49,959 bases of DNA from Candidatus Krumholzibacteriota bacterium (GCA_016931295.1 JAFGEZ010000020.1:1-49959); one strand, 5' to 3'. Shown: positions 26,078-35,842, counted from the first letter of the stretch. The notes: a model not told the origin generated them from the letters alone. Numbers and translations: made by a program.

Positions 26078-28015
26078 TCAGGCGCCGCCCAGGATCACGG
26101 TCCGGTTCGCCGCGTCGGCCTCCTCGAGCAGAAGTGCTCGCAGGAGGGGCCAGTCAGCAGCGGCGATCGCCGGAGTCCCGATTGAGATCTTTCGCTCGAT
26201 CGTGACGCGATCGCCGTCGCGCCGCACGGTCAGGGTGAACCGTCCCGCCGCGTTCGCCACCTCCCGCGGCTCGGGAAGGGTGACGATCCGGCCGTCGTCG
26301 GGAAGATCCAACCGTACCCGCTGCACGAGCGGGCAGGGAAGGATGACGGGGGCGATGCGGCTCGTCTCGTAGAGACGAACGTCGCCATGCAGCAGCGCCA
26401 GCATGCCGCCGGGGGGATCGCCGGCGACGAGGCGCGTCCGCCCGCGGTCGTCCGGCTCCGGCGCGGAAACCGACAGCGGGAACGAGGTCGCCACGCGCTC
26501 GGGCGTGAAGCGGTCCGGGTCGAATCCGGCGGCCTCGGCGCCGGCGATGAGCGCGCCGGCGAGGGTTCCGAGGTGTTTCTCCGCGGCGCCGGGGGCGCCG
26601 GTCATCTCGTCGTAGGGCGAGAAGAGGCCGTCAGCTCGCAGGTATCCCCGCCCCGTCCAGCCGCCGTCATCGGCGGGCTCGAGAAACAGGTCGATCTCGA
26701 GGCCGGCCGGAGCCATCGAGCCCTCCGGGGCGCGAGGCGAATCGTCATTCCCGGGCTCCCAGGCAACTCGCGAGGCGAAGAGGTCGGCACCGGTGGCGAG
26801 GCTCCCGTCGACGGGATCGTAGAGGGCCGTGAAGGAGAAGCCGCTTCCCGAGACGTGGAGCAGGAGCCGACCGAAGGGGAAGAGGCCGGGGACGGTCTCG
26901 TCGATCGGGCCGGGGGAGGTTCCGACCAGCAGCGGGTCGGCCACGAGGCCGGCGGCCCGGAAGAGCCCCGCGGCGAGGACGAGGCGGTCGAGGGCGTGTC
27001 CGTAGGCCGTCTCCCAGGTTCTGCGGGCCGGTCGCGGTGCGGCGCGCCAGCAGGACGCGTCGGAAAGGACCGGTCGCACCGTCTCGTCGATGAAGGCGGC
27101 GACGCGCCGGGCGCGGGCCGCGTCCGACGGTTCGTGCCGCGTGAGTGCGGTGACGGTGTCGGCGAGCGCGAAACCGAGGTCGGCGGCCGCGGCGTCGACG
27201 GCCGTCGAGATCGCCAGGCCGAGGGCCGGCCAGTCGCGCCACGTCGACCAGGAGACGGCGGGAACCCAGCGCGCGGGATCTCCCGCGGGGTGCGCTCCGA
27301 GCGGCGCGAGAGCGGTCATCTCCCACCGCAGGATCGTTTCGCCGTTTTCGCCGGTGTCGCGTGACGGCGACGGCGCGCCGTTCGCCCCCGCGAATTGCGG
27401 CTCGGCGCCCGCCGGCAAGACGAGCTCGAGCTCGGCGACGACGGCCGGGTCGGATTGCCGGAAGATGAACCGTCCGTCGCTGCCCGCGCCGGGATCGATC
27501 CGCTCGGCGATCTCCCACGCCGTTTCGATCACGCAGGGGAGCTCCACCCCGTCGTGCAGGAGCATCGTCTCTCGCATCCCCGTGTAGTCGTCGGCCGTCG
27601 CCGCCGCGCGGGGCAGCGTCTCGACGACGGCGGTTTCGCTGATCCCGCTCTCGCTCGGCCACCACCGCCCGTCCCGCCACGTCCGCAGCAGGAGGACGTT
27701 CAGGGTCGACGTGTCGCCGTCCCGGGGGATGCGCAGGTCCGCGTGCCGGCGGATCGCGAGGCTCGTCGCGATCCGGACGACGCGGTGCACCGTCGTGCGT
27801 CGCGTGCCCGGCTCCGAGAGGTCGACCGTGCGGCTCTCGAGAAGCACGACGGCGTCGTGCGCTCCGAGGTCGACGGTCTCGCCTGCCCGCGCGAGAAGGG
27901 CGTCGAGGTCATGGCCTCGCGAAACGCCCATGACGGCGGCGCCGAGGGCCGACGCAAAGAGGGCCAGGAGCAGGCCGAACGCGACGGTTGCGGTGATGGT
28001 CGTGATCCGTGTCAT
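26078..28015 (-). CDS. DUF3857-like protein with a degenerate transglutaminase domain
   Basis: This 645-residue exported protein has an N-terminal hydrophobic signal and a beta-rich DUF3857-like region (about 40-260), then a transglutaminase-fold region (about 330-500). Where active relatives have Cys in a (S/D)GxCKD-type block, it reads TAYGHALDRLVLAAGLFRAA; the His position is also lost (FGRLLLHVSG). The Asp-containing YDPVDGS is kept. It therefore looks catalytically dead. The ATG at 28015 overlaps the stop of the upstream transglutaminase gene by 4 bp, so the two are translationally coupled and probably work as a pair. The frame stays open to 28447, but that part is a shadow of the neighbour. 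Confidence 0.8.
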   Translation of the reverse strand: MTRITTITATVAFGLLLALFASALGAAVMGVSRGHDLDALLARAGETVDLGAHDAVVLLESRTVDLSEPGTRRTTVHRVVRIATSLAIRRHADLRIPRDGDTSTLNVLLLRTWRDGRWWPSESGISETAVVETLPRAAATADDYTGMRETMLLHDGVELPCVIETAWEIAERIDPGAGSDGRFIFRQSDPAVVAELELVLPAGAEPQFAGANGAPSPSRDTGENGETILRWEMTALAPLGAHPAGDPARWVPAVSWSTWRDWPALGLAISTAVDAAAADLGFALADTVTALTRHEPSDAARARRVAAFIDETVRPVLSDASCWRAAPRPARRTWETAYGHALDRLVLAAGLFRAAGLVADPLLVGTSPGPIDETVPGLFPFGRLLLHVSGSGFSFTALYDPVDGSLATGADLFASRVAWEPGNDDSPRAPEGSMAPAGLEIDLFLEPADDGGWTGRGYLRADGLFSPYDEMTGAPGAAEKHLGTLAGALIAGAEAAGFDPDRFTPERVATSFPLSVSAPEPDDRGRTRLVAGDPPGGMLALLHGDVRLYETSRIAPVILPCPLVQRVRLDLPDDGRIVTLPEPREVANAAGRFTLTVRRDGDRVTIERKISIGTPAIAAADWPLLRALLLEEADAANRTVILGGA

Positions 28016-30096
28016 CGGGCGCCTCCCTTCTGCACGCGGAATGTCGTCTCGCTCCACGCGGCCGCCTCGTCGACGGCGCGCTTGAACCCGGGATAGCCGT
28101 CCGGCGGTATCTGCCGCCGCCTGATCTCGGCCCGGCTCTCGATGACCAGATCGCGGCCGTCCATGCGGCTGCCGCCGGTGAAGGAGGCGTAGGTCTCGTC
28201 CACCGTGTCGGGGGCGGGCGTGTCTACCGCCTTCCAGTTCCGCGGCAGGCGGATCCGCTCGGAACCGTCGAGACGCTGCGTGTAGTAGAGGAAGACGTCC
28301 GTCTCGCGCTTTTCCGGCCGCCGCACCGCGGAGGCGCGGAAGAGGTTCCCGTTCCCCGTGACCAGGTTCATGAGTGGGCTCTCGAATTCGAGGCCCCCGT
28401 CGACCGGCAGGGCGAATCGCGGGATCCGGTAATCGATCTCGATCCACATGTCGCCGCTGAAGTCGTCCGCCTCGCGGTGGCGGACGCGGACCGCCTCGAC
28501 GCGATTCCCGATGGAGGCGAGGAGGGCCGCGGCGGCGCCGTCGAGGTTCGCCCGCTCGCTCCCCGTCACCATGCGTCGCAGGCGGCCGTCGATGGCCCCC
28601 GACCCGTCGAGCCGGAAGCTGCCCTCGAGGGTGCCGTCCTGCTCGAGCTTCGCGAGGTGGACGACGCGGAGGGGAGAATCTTCAGGCGGGCTGTATCGGA
28701 TGCGCGAGAGGGTCTCGCCCTCCGGCGTGCCGACGAGGTAGTGCTGCTCGGCCTCGAGGAGCGACCAGATCTCGTTGTTGTAGGGGACCCACGTGGGATC
28801 GTACATCACGAATGAGCCGTCGGGCTTGCGCAGGGCGCAGACGCAGTGGTTGAACTGGTCGGCGGGCACGGCGTCGATCCTGCTTCCCGCCATCGTCATG
28901 GCGGCGTAGGAATCCATGCCCGCGGCGCGCATCATCGTGATCAGCATCCCCGCGATGTCCTTGCAGACACCCGAGCGCTGTTCGAAGATCATCGAGCCGG
29001 GATGGAGGGTGAACCCTTCCCCCTCGCCCATCGTCTGGCCGCTGTAGCGGATGTTCTGGGCGACCCAGTGGAGGAGGACCTTCGCCCGGGTGTCCTCGGA
29101 CGCGTTCTCGAGCCCCGCCCCGGCGAGTATCTCGCGCACCTTCGCCCGGATCGCCTCGTTCGGTTCGAACTGGTTCCGGTTGACGTCGAAGAACCACCGG
29201 CTCTTCGCCTCCCAGCTCTCCGCGGTGGCCATCACGACCTTCGTCGCGAAGTCGCTCGCCGCCGGCTGCGCCTCCTCGTGCGCGGCGGGGGCGAGGTCGA
29301 ATCCCCACCAGGCGTACTCGGTACGCTCCCCGTCGTAGGTGGCGCTCGAGTAGAGGGGGCCGTTGTAGACCTCGGCGTGGAGCCGCTTGTCCCCGGGGAG
29401 GTTCAACACGGAGCGCTTCTCGAGAATCGGCGCCTCTCCGGCGAAGAGGACGATGTCGAAGTACTCGCCGGGCATCGGCGGGATATAGCGATCGTCATCC
29501 GGCGCGGCCGTCGAGTCGGCGGCGGCGGTGTCGGCCGGCGTCGCTCCCGCGGCCGCTCCCCCGAGCAGCGCGTAGGTGAATCCCTTGCGGAAGAGCCGCA
29601 CCTCGATCCCGTCGCCGGGGCAAAGCCGCGGGAGCTGGAGGGTCTTGATGCGGTCCTTCCAGTAGATGGCGCGCTGGGGGGCGGGCAGGTCGCGAACCGC
29701 GGCGACGTCGACGGGAATCCGCTCGCCGCCGCGCACGACGTTCACCTCGCGCACCTCCACGTGGCTGCTCTGCGGGTCGTAGCCCCAGTCGAGCACCGAT
29801 CGGTCGCGGCACCCGGCGGGGGTCAGGATCTTGTAGATGACGTACCGGTCGACGTAGGTGACGCCGGAGGGTTTCATCCGGTTGATCGCCTCGTCGAGGA
29901 CGACGATCCAGTCGGCGCCCTCGTGGTCGGCGGCCCCGCCGGCCGCCGCGAGGCGCGAGAAGACGTCGGGGGGCGGTTGCTCTCCCGGCGGCGCGCAGGC
30001 GTCGTCGGCGCTGAGGGGCGCCGGCGCGGCGAACAGAAGGAGAAGGGCCGGGACGAGCGCCCGGAAGGCTTCGAAGTGGTGGCGATGCGATCGCAC
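28012..30096 (-). CDS. DUF3857/transglutaminase-like protein, intact catalytic triad
   Basis: This 694-residue exported protein starts at GTG 30096: GGGAGG lies 7 bp upstream and a signal peptide (ALVPALLLLFAAPAPLSA) follows at once; the frame open to 30249 has neither. DUF3857 covers about residues 50-270. The transglutaminase core shows RSGVCKDIAGMLITMMRAAG (C378), DQFNHCVCAL (His) and MYDPTW (Asp), a complete Cys-His-Asp triad. It may act as a peptidase or amidase-like enzyme in the periplasm; the substrate is unknown. A C-terminal beta region (540-690) resembles a second DUF3857-type fold. It is the first gene of a two-gene unit with the degenerate paralogue. Confidence 0.88.
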   Translation of the reverse strand: MRSHRHHFEAFRALVPALLLLFAAPAPLSADDACAPPGEQPPPDVFSRLAAAGGAADHEGADWIVVLDEAINRMKPSGVTYVDRYVIYKILTPAGCRDRSVLDWGYDPQSSHVEVREVNVVRGGERIPVDVAAVRDLPAPQRAIYWKDRIKTLQLPRLCPGDGIEVRLFRKGFTYALLGGAAAGATPADTAAADSTAAPDDDRYIPPMPGEYFDIVLFAGEAPILEKRSVLNLPGDKRLHAEVYNGPLYSSATYDGERTEYAWWGFDLAPAAHEEAQPAASDFATKVVMATAESWEAKSRWFFDVNRNQFEPNEAIRAKVREILAGAGLENASEDTRAKVLLHWVAQNIRYSGQTMGEGEGFTLHPGSMIFEQRSGVCKDIAGMLITMMRAAGMDSYAAMTMAGSRIDAVPADQFNHCVCALRKPDGSFVMYDPTWVPYNNEIWSLLEAEQHYLVGTPEGETLSRIRYSPPEDSPLRVVHLAKLEQDGTLEGSFRLDGSGAIDGRLRRMVTGSERANLDGAAAALLASIGNRVEAVRVRHREADDFSGDMWIEIDYRIPRFALPVDGGLEFESPLMNLVTGNGNLFRASAVRRPEKRETDVFLYYTQRLDGSERIRLPRNWKAVDTPAPDTVDETYASFTGGSRMDGRDLVIESRAEIRRRQIPPDGYPGFKRAVDEAAAWSETTFRVQKGGAR

Positions 30097-30252
30097 GGGG
30101 CAACCTCCCGTCTGGGGCGCGGGCAGGTCGGTTCCGACCGGCCCGCGGACGTGTGCACGCGGACAGGCGGCGAGTGTAACGCGTATCGGGCGCGGGGTCA
30201 AGCCGGCCTCTGCGGGCGCGGCCCGGGGGGGCGTCCCCTGACCGGACACGGA

Positions 30253-32520
30253 TCAGATCCGGAACAGGTACTGCAGTTTGAGGAAGAACTGCCGGTCGGC
30301 GAGCGTCCACCCCTCGCGCCCGTCCAGGTCGAGCGCGAGGTCGCGGTAGGTGTGGGTCGAGCCGACGTAGAAGACCGTCAGGGAGTTGATCCGGTAGGTG
30401 AGAAGCGGGTCGACGTCCCACGTCTCCCCGCGGTCGTTGTACTGCGTGACGAGGCGCACCGAGAACTCGCGCGAGAACTGCAGCGACACGGTCGAACGGA
30501 AGACCGACTGGGAGAAGAGCCGCTCGCCCGAGTCGAGGTCGTCGGAGAAGAGGCGGCTGTAGGAGAGGGAGACCAGCATCCGGTCGATCGGGCGGATGTC
30601 GGCCCAGCCGCCGTAGGAAGTCTCCTTGCCCATCACGAGCTCGCGGCGGGCGATGCGGTGGCCGTAGTTGATGTTCGCGCCGAAGTGCAGGCGGCCGCTC
30701 GGCTTGGTGGAGAAGCAGGTGTGCGCCTGCCAGATGTCGTCGAACGGTATCCCGCGGAAGAGCTCGTTGCTGCGCATGTAGTACGAGTGCATCCCCGTCT
30801 GCGCGGCGCGGAAATAGATCTCCCCGCTCGCCATGATCCACTCGTCCTTCTTCACCCCGTCGAAGTTCCACTTGCGCACCGCATTGACGTTGCCGTTGAC
30901 GTTCTCGATGATGCTGGTCTCGGCGAACCGGAGGATGCCGCCGAGGTTCGTATCGATCTTGCGATAGTTATTCGAGGGCTCGAAACCGTTGTCGGCGCGG
31001 AAGGTGGGGCTCAGCTCGGTGTAGTCGATCCCCGCCCAGTAATCGCCGGCGTTCCGTTCGATCTCCACGTTCAGGGCGTGCCCGGTGAATGTCTCGCCGT
31101 CGAGGCCGGCGGTGTGCTCGCCGCCGTCGAAGAAAGTCGTGTTGAAGGCGCTGTCGGCGAGGGCGAGGTTGTCGACCTCCCCGGTGTGCGAGACGAGCGC
31201 CTGCATCTCGATCTTGTCGCTCGGGGAAAGCCGCAGCTGGGCGTCGAGTCCGACGAGCGAGCCCGAGCCGCCGCCGTCGAATCGGCGATCGGTGGCGACG
31301 AGGCCCACGTGCGCCTGCTCGCCGAGGTCCCGCCGGTAGCGCAGGATGTTCGAGACGCTCTTGCCGTTCTCGAGAAAGCGGCTCTCCTCCTCGAAGGGGA
31401 GGATGATCACCGAGTGCTCGTCGTATGCGGAGAGAAGCGCGAGGCTGCTCGAACCGCCCCGCCAGGTCAGCTTGCCCGCCACCGACGGATCGTTGATCGA
31501 GCGCGTGTAGACCGCGCTGAGGTACGTGTCGAAGAGGTCGCCCCCCTCCTGGAAGAAGGGGCGTTTCTCCGGGTAGAAGAGGGCGAAGGTGGAGTTGACG
31601 TCGATCTGGTCGGCGTCGGACTCGACCTGGCTGAAATCGGGATTGATCGTCGCCTCGGCGATGAGCTCGGAGGAGACGTCGTAGGAGATCCCCAGGGAGA
31701 GGTCGCCGTCGACGTCGTCGTTGCGGAACTCCCCGTCCTCGCCGAGCGAGCCGCTCTGGTAGGCGATGACCGCGGGAAGCAGATCGATGCCGCCCCCCTG
31801 CTCGACGCCCCGGATGCCGGTCATCGTGCCCCAGTTGCAGGGCCAGCAGTCCATGTCGCGGTCGTAGGCGGCCCATGAGTACTGGTAACGGCACTCGCGG
31901 GGGCGGTTGCGCCAGAAGTCGACGCGCCAGGTCTGCTCCTGCCGCCGCGGAAAGCGGAGGCTCTCGAAGGGGATGGCCATCTCGGCCCCCCAGCCGTCGG
32001 CGGTGACGCGGGCGGCCGATTCGAAGATCATGTCGTAGGTGATGTCCTCGCCGCTCGCCGAGGAGAAGAGGAGATCGCCCGGTATCCCGTACGGGTTCGT
32101 GGCGATCTCGTAGGCGTGGGTCGCCTCGCCGTAGGTGTCGATGCAGAGGATCACGTAGTCGCCCGAGAAGATGTCGTCGCGTTCGCAGAAGTAGCCGCGC
32201 ACCGCCTCGGGATCGTCGTGGCACAGCCAGGCGACGTAGAGGTTCTCGTCGTCGTAGGCGATCCAGACCTCCGTGTCGACGGCCGGCCGGGTCTGGTCGC
32301 CGGGGTTGTGCTCGGCGAAGCCGTCCGCGCGGGCCGCTCCCCGCCAGCCGGCGTCGCCGAGAACGCCGTCGACGGCGATGGCGCCGGCGGCCCGGCGGAT
32401 CTCGAGACGGGGATGGTAGACGGGCTTCCACTCGCCGCGGGCCTCGTCGGCGCGGGCGCCGCCTGCCGATGCGGACAGGAGGACGGATACGATGGTGACG
32501 AGGACGGTGCCGTGTTTCAT
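30253..32520 (-). CDS. DUF5916 outer-membrane protein with CBM9-like domain
   Basis: This 755-residue protein has a signal peptide, then a carbohydrate-binding CBM9-like domain (about 35-215: AIAVDGVLGDAGW, TEVWIAYDDENLYVAWLC). A DUF5916 barrel-like region follows with INPDFSQVESDADQIDVN and FYPEKRPFFQEGGDLF, the family's hallmark. The C-terminus shows alternating beta strands and ends LFRI, with a terminal aromatic strand as in outer-membrane barrels. It probably resides in the outer membrane and handles a glycan or metabolite; its precise role is unknown. The start at 32520 follows GGGAG. Single cysteines are spread through the CBM part. Confidence 0.88.
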   Translation of the reverse strand: MKHGTVLVTIVSVLLSASAGGARADEARGEWKPVYHPRLEIRRAAGAIAVDGVLGDAGWRGAARADGFAEHNPGDQTRPAVDTEVWIAYDDENLYVAWLCHDDPEAVRGYFCERDDIFSGDYVILCIDTYGEATHAYEIATNPYGIPGDLLFSSASGEDITYDMIFESAARVTADGWGAEMAIPFESLRFPRRQEQTWRVDFWRNRPRECRYQYSWAAYDRDMDCWPCNWGTMTGIRGVEQGGGIDLLPAVIAYQSGSLGEDGEFRNDDVDGDLSLGISYDVSSELIAEATINPDFSQVESDADQIDVNSTFALFYPEKRPFFQEGGDLFDTYLSAVYTRSINDPSVAGKLTWRGGSSSLALLSAYDEHSVIILPFEEESRFLENGKSVSNILRYRRDLGEQAHVGLVATDRRFDGGGSGSLVGLDAQLRLSPSDKIEMQALVSHTGEVDNLALADSAFNTTFFDGGEHTAGLDGETFTGHALNVEIERNAGDYWAGIDYTELSPTFRADNGFEPSNNYRKIDTNLGGILRFAETSIIENVNGNVNAVRKWNFDGVKKDEWIMASGEIYFRAAQTGMHSYYMRSNELFRGIPFDDIWQAHTCFSTKPSGRLHFGANINYGHRIARRELVMGKETSYGGWADIRPIDRMLVSLSYSRLFSDDLDSGERLFSQSVFRSTVSLQFSREFSVRLVTQYNDRGETWDVDPLLTYRINSLTVFYVGSTHTYRDLALDLDGREGWTLADRQFFLKLQYLFRI

Positions 32521-32690
32521 CGATTCGCTCCCGGGCAATGCGTGACGGACGGGGTCTCCCGCACGTGGTGTTAAAAATATAACAGTATTACGTCCCGCCG
32601 CGCCAGAAGTTGCGGGGGAGCCGCGAGTTTTTTCGCCGTCGCCCGCAGCGCCTGTGGCGTCCCGGGCATGGCGGCGGGGCCGCGCCGAGG

Positions 32691-33659
32691 TCAATACACG
32701 GCGATGAGGGTCGGCCCCGGAAGGGATGTGATGTCTGTCGTCGACGCGATCTCGGCGTAGGCCCCGCCCGAGACGACGAGCCGGAATCCGACGTGCATCG
32801 CGCCGACGGCGATGGCGGCGTTGATCGCCTCGGTCATCAAACATGCGTAGGTCGTGCCCGCCTGGAGATCCGCGTCGGCGATCGCCTGGATGAGAAAGCC
32901 GGCGTCCCAGTCGCCGGTTCCGGCGTCGCCGTCGCCGGCGAAGCCCCAGAACTCGACGGATGTCGCACCGCCCGGGGTGGAAACGCTGGTGATGTTGAAG
33001 AAGAGGATCGCCTCGAGAACCGCGCCGGTCGCGATCGCGTCTAGCGGGAACTCGATAACGGCGCGATCGGTGTACCCGTCGGCGGCGCCGGCGAAGAGAT
33101 GCCGCCCCGGGGGGCCGCCGAAGGCGATCTCGTCCGGCGCGCCGTCCGGCCCCAGGTCGCGTACGGTGAACTCGGCGTCCGGAGCGAGTCTGAGGTTCGC
33201 CACGCCGGTGGTGAAGGACCACGCGTACGGAACGCCGAGGACCGCTCCCTGGGCGTCGGCGATCCCCGGGTCGAGCCGCGCGGTGTAGAGGGAGTGGCCG
33301 GCGAGACGCGAGCGCGGCGAGAGGGTCGCCGACCGTTCGCCGGTGGCCACCGTCGCGTCCACCGGCCCGGTCGGGCCGTCGAGCGTAAAGGAGCCGGAGG
33401 AGATGGTCGACCGGTCCATGAACCGGTCGAAGAAAACCGTCACGGCGGCGTCCACCGGCACGAGCGTGTCTCCTTCGGCCGGCGAGGTCGCCAGCACCCG
33501 CGGGGCGCCGTCCGGGGGCAGAAGCGCGTCTTCGTCGCAGCCGGCCGCGGCGGCGAGCAGGACGGAGATGACGAGGAACGGCAGGAGCCTCGTCGGTGCC
33601 GCGGTTCGGCGCATCGGTGCGGGTCCGGTCGCTCGCCGTGCCGGTCGCGTGTTCCTCAT
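32691..33659 (-). CDS. Lipoprotein with Big_5 (SbsA-like) Ig domain
   Basis: This 322-residue protein has a long N-region and a hydrophobic stretch ending AAAAGC, then DED, indicating a lipoprotein. Residues about 50-150 form a bacterial Ig-like (Big_5) domain: APRVLATSPAEGDTLVPVDA, FFDRFMDRSTI, PYAWSFTTG. The rest is beta-rich, with a DNRLR-like pattern (RAVIEFPLDAIATGAVLEAILFF). The start at 33659 has AGGAGG at 8 bp; an internal Met at residue 16 is a weaker option. It has a very good promoter at 33741-33769. The role is probably surface or cell-envelope binding; no enzyme motif was seen. Confidence 0.82.
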   Translation of the reverse strand: MRNTRPARRATGPAPMRRTAAPTRLLPFLVISVLLAAAAGCDEDALLPPDGAPRVLATSPAEGDTLVPVDAAVTVFFDRFMDRSTISSGSFTLDGPTGPVDATVATGERSATLSPRSRLAGHSLYTARLDPGIADAQGAVLGVPYAWSFTTGVANLRLAPDAEFTVRDLGPDGAPDEIAFGGPPGRHLFAGAADGYTDRAVIEFPLDAIATGAVLEAILFFNITSVSTPGGATSVEFWGFAGDGDAGTGDWDAGFLIQAIADADLQAGTTYACLMTEAINAAIAVGAMHVGFRLVVSGGAYAEIASTTDITSLPGPTLIAVY

Positions 33660-33740
33660 GGAAGGGCCCTCCTGTCTGTCCGGTTAAGGTGACGGTCCGA
33701 TGATGCCGCGCGGTGTCGGTGTCATTCGTTGCCCCGGCGG

Positions 33741-33769
33741 ATTCTATGCCCCGACAACCCGTCAGTCAA
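33741..33769 (-). promoter_or_regulatory. Promoter of the Big_5 lipoprotein
   Basis: On the minus strand TTGACT (33764-33769) and TAGAAT (33741-33746) are spaced by exactly 17 bp. The expected transcript starts near 33735, giving a leader of about 75 nt. It lies back to back with the ABC-F promoter. Confidence 0.7.
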
Positions 33770-33793
33770 TACCGCATGGTGCCGCCGCGGCGC

Positions 33794-33822
33794 TTGTGAA
33801 CGGGCCCCGCAGGCGTTACAAT
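33794..33822 (+). promoter_or_regulatory. Promoter of the ABC-F gene
   Basis: TTGTGA (33794-33799) and TACAAT (33817-33822) are spaced by 17 bp. The leader to the ATG at 33881 is about 50 nt. Confidence 0.65.
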
Positions 33823-33880
33823 ACACGGATATCCCCCCTCGCGGCACGGTGGCGCCGTTTGCGGGCGCTGAAGGAGCGGC

Positions 33881-35737
33881 ATGATCACGGTCGACGGCAT
33901 CTCGAAGAGCTACGGTTCCCAGGAGCTGTTCAGGCAGGCGAGCTTCAAGCTGACCGCCGGGGAGCGGCTCGGCCTGGTGGGCAGGAACGGGTCGGGGAAA
34001 TCGACCCTCTTCCGTTTGATCACGGGCGAGGAGGAGCCGGATGCCGGCCAGATCGTCGTTCCGAAGAACTACGCGATCGGCTGCGTGGACCAGAGTCCCT
34101 CCTTCGCGGCGGCGACCGTCCTCGAGGAGGGATGCGCGGGGCTCGCCGCCGCCGAGCGCGACCAGGTGTGGAAGGTGGAGAAGGTCCTCGCCGGCCTGGG
34201 TTTCACGGCCGCGGACATGCGCCGCCCGCCCGGCGAGCTCTCCGGCGGTTTCCAGGTGCGGCTGAACCTGGCGAAGGCCCTCGTCCGCGAGTACGACCTG
34301 CTCCTTCTCGACGAGCCGAACAACTACCTCGACATCACCTCGATCCGCTGGCTCACCAGTCACCTCCGCGAGTGGCGCGGCGAGCTCATCCTCGTCACGC
34401 ACGACCGCGCCTTCATGGACCACGTGGCGACCCACACGATGGCGATCTACCGCAAGACCCTGCGGAAGATCCGCGGCGACACGGGCAAGCTCTACGACCA
34501 GCTCGCGCAGGAGGAGGAGGTCTACGAGAAGACCCGGCTCAACGACGAGAAGAAGCGCAGGAAGGCCGAGCTGTTCATCCGGCGGTTCCGGGCCAAGGCG
34601 CGGCTCGCCGGGATGGTCCAGTCGCGGATCAAGTCGCTCGAGAAGCAGGAGAAGCTCGAGCGGCTCGAGCAGGCGAAGGATCTCGACTTCTCCTTCTCCT
34701 CGCGGCCCTTCAACGGCAAGCCGGTGCTGAACGTCACGGGGCTCTCCTTCGGCTACGACGCCGGCTCGCCCCTCTTCGACGACCTCTCCTTCTCGGTCGG
34801 GCCCTGGGACCGGCTCTGCGTCGTCGGCCCGAACGGGAAGGGGAAGACGACGCTCCTCAAGATCCTCGCCGGCCGGCTCGCCCCGGACGGCGGGGAGATC
34901 TCGTACAACCCGACGGTCGCGACCGCCTGGTACGAGCAGACGAACGTCTCCGAGCTCTCGCCGGAGCGGACGGTCGTCGAGGAGATCCTCGCCGCCGATC
35001 CGGCCGTCGACGGCCAGCGGGCCCGGAACATCGCCGGGATGATGATGTTCGAGGGCGACGCCGCACTCAAGAAGATCCGCGTCCTCTCCGGGGGCGAGAA
35101 GAGCCGGGTGATGCTCGGCCGCATCATCGCCACGCCGGTGAACGTGCTCCTCCTCGACGAGCCGACGAACCATCTCGACATGGAATCCTGCGACGCGCTC
35201 CTCGAGGCGCTGAATGCCTTCGAGGGCGCGATCGTGATGGTCACGCACAACGAGATGCTCCTCGACGGCCTCGCCGAGCGGCTCGTCGTCTTCCGGCGGG
35301 GCGGCGCGCGGCTCTACGAGGGGAGCTACTCGCGCTTCCTCGACGCGGTCGGCTGGGAGGAGGCGGCGGGCGCGGAGCCGGACGAGGCGGAGGAGAAGCG
35401 GCTCGCGCGTCGCGTCGATCGCAAGGAGATGCGCCGCCGGCGCTCCGAGTTCGTCAGGGAGCGGTCCCGGTCGCTCCGGCCCCTCGAGAAGGAGATCGAA
35501 CAACTCGAGACGGCGATCGTCGAGGCCGAGGCCGAGCTCGAGACGCTCCACGAGGCGATGGCCGCCGCCGTCGAGACGGGGGACGGGGAGCGGATCGCCG
35601 GACTCTCGAAGCGGACGCACGCCTGCCGGAGCGCCGTCGAAGAGAGCTTCGAACGGCTCGAACGGGCGCACGCGGTGTACGAGGAGGAGAAGAGGCGGCT
35701 CGACGGCCTGCTCGACGCCCTCGGCGACGACGCGTAG
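33881..35737 (+). CDS. ABC-F family ATPase (ribosome-associated type)
   Basis: Two ABC cassettes lie in one 618-residue chain without membrane segments. The first has Walker A GRNGSGKST, signature LSGGFQVRLNLAKAL and Walker B LLLLDEPNNYLD. The second has GPNGKGKTT, LSGGEKSRVMLGRII and LLLDEPTNHLD. Between them lies a charged linker (about 230-270) as in EttA/Uup-type translation factors. A long C-terminal coiled coil (about 500-610) resembles Uup or related members. ABC-F proteins bind the ribosomal E site and help translation or antibiotic resistance; which subfamily this is cannot be decided by eye. It appears monocistronic. Confidence 0.93.
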   Translation: MITVDGISKSYGSQELFRQASFKLTAGERLGLVGRNGSGKSTLFRLITGEEEPDAGQIVVPKNYAIGCVDQSPSFAAATVLEEGCAGLAAAERDQVWKVEKVLAGLGFTAADMRRPPGELSGGFQVRLNLAKALVREYDLLLLDEPNNYLDITSIRWLTSHLREWRGELILVTHDRAFMDHVATHTMAIYRKTLRKIRGDTGKLYDQLAQEEEVYEKTRLNDEKKRRKAELFIRRFRAKARLAGMVQSRIKSLEKQEKLERLEQAKDLDFSFSSRPFNGKPVLNVTGLSFGYDAGSPLFDDLSFSVGPWDRLCVVGPNGKGKTTLLKILAGRLAPDGGEISYNPTVATAWYEQTNVSELSPERTVVEEILAADPAVDGQRARNIAGMMMFEGDAALKKIRVLSGGEKSRVMLGRIIATPVNVLLLDEPTNHLDMESCDALLEALNAFEGAIVMVTHNEMLLDGLAERLVVFRRGGARLYEGSYSRFLDAVGWEEAAGAEPDEAEEKRLARRVDRKEMRRRRSEFVRERSRSLRPLEKEIEQLETAIVEAEAELETLHEAMAAAVETGDGERIAGLSKRTHACRSAVEESFERLERAHAVYEEEKRRLDGLLDALGDDA

Positions 35738-35779
35738 CCCGCCGGGATCGCTCCGGCGCGGCCGACGCGCACGTACCGC

Positions 35780-35807
35780 TTGACACCGGCGGCGCCGCTG
35801 CTATTAT
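35780..35807 (+). promoter_or_regulatory. Promoter of the small-protein/tRNA-Val unit
   Basis: TTGACA (35780-35785) and TATTAT (35802-35807) are spaced by 16 bp. Transcription would start near 35814 and run through the 51-residue ORF into the tRNA. Confidence 0.7.
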
Positions 35808-35842
35808 TACGGGTGCCCCGCAACCGGAGGAAGAGAAAGACG

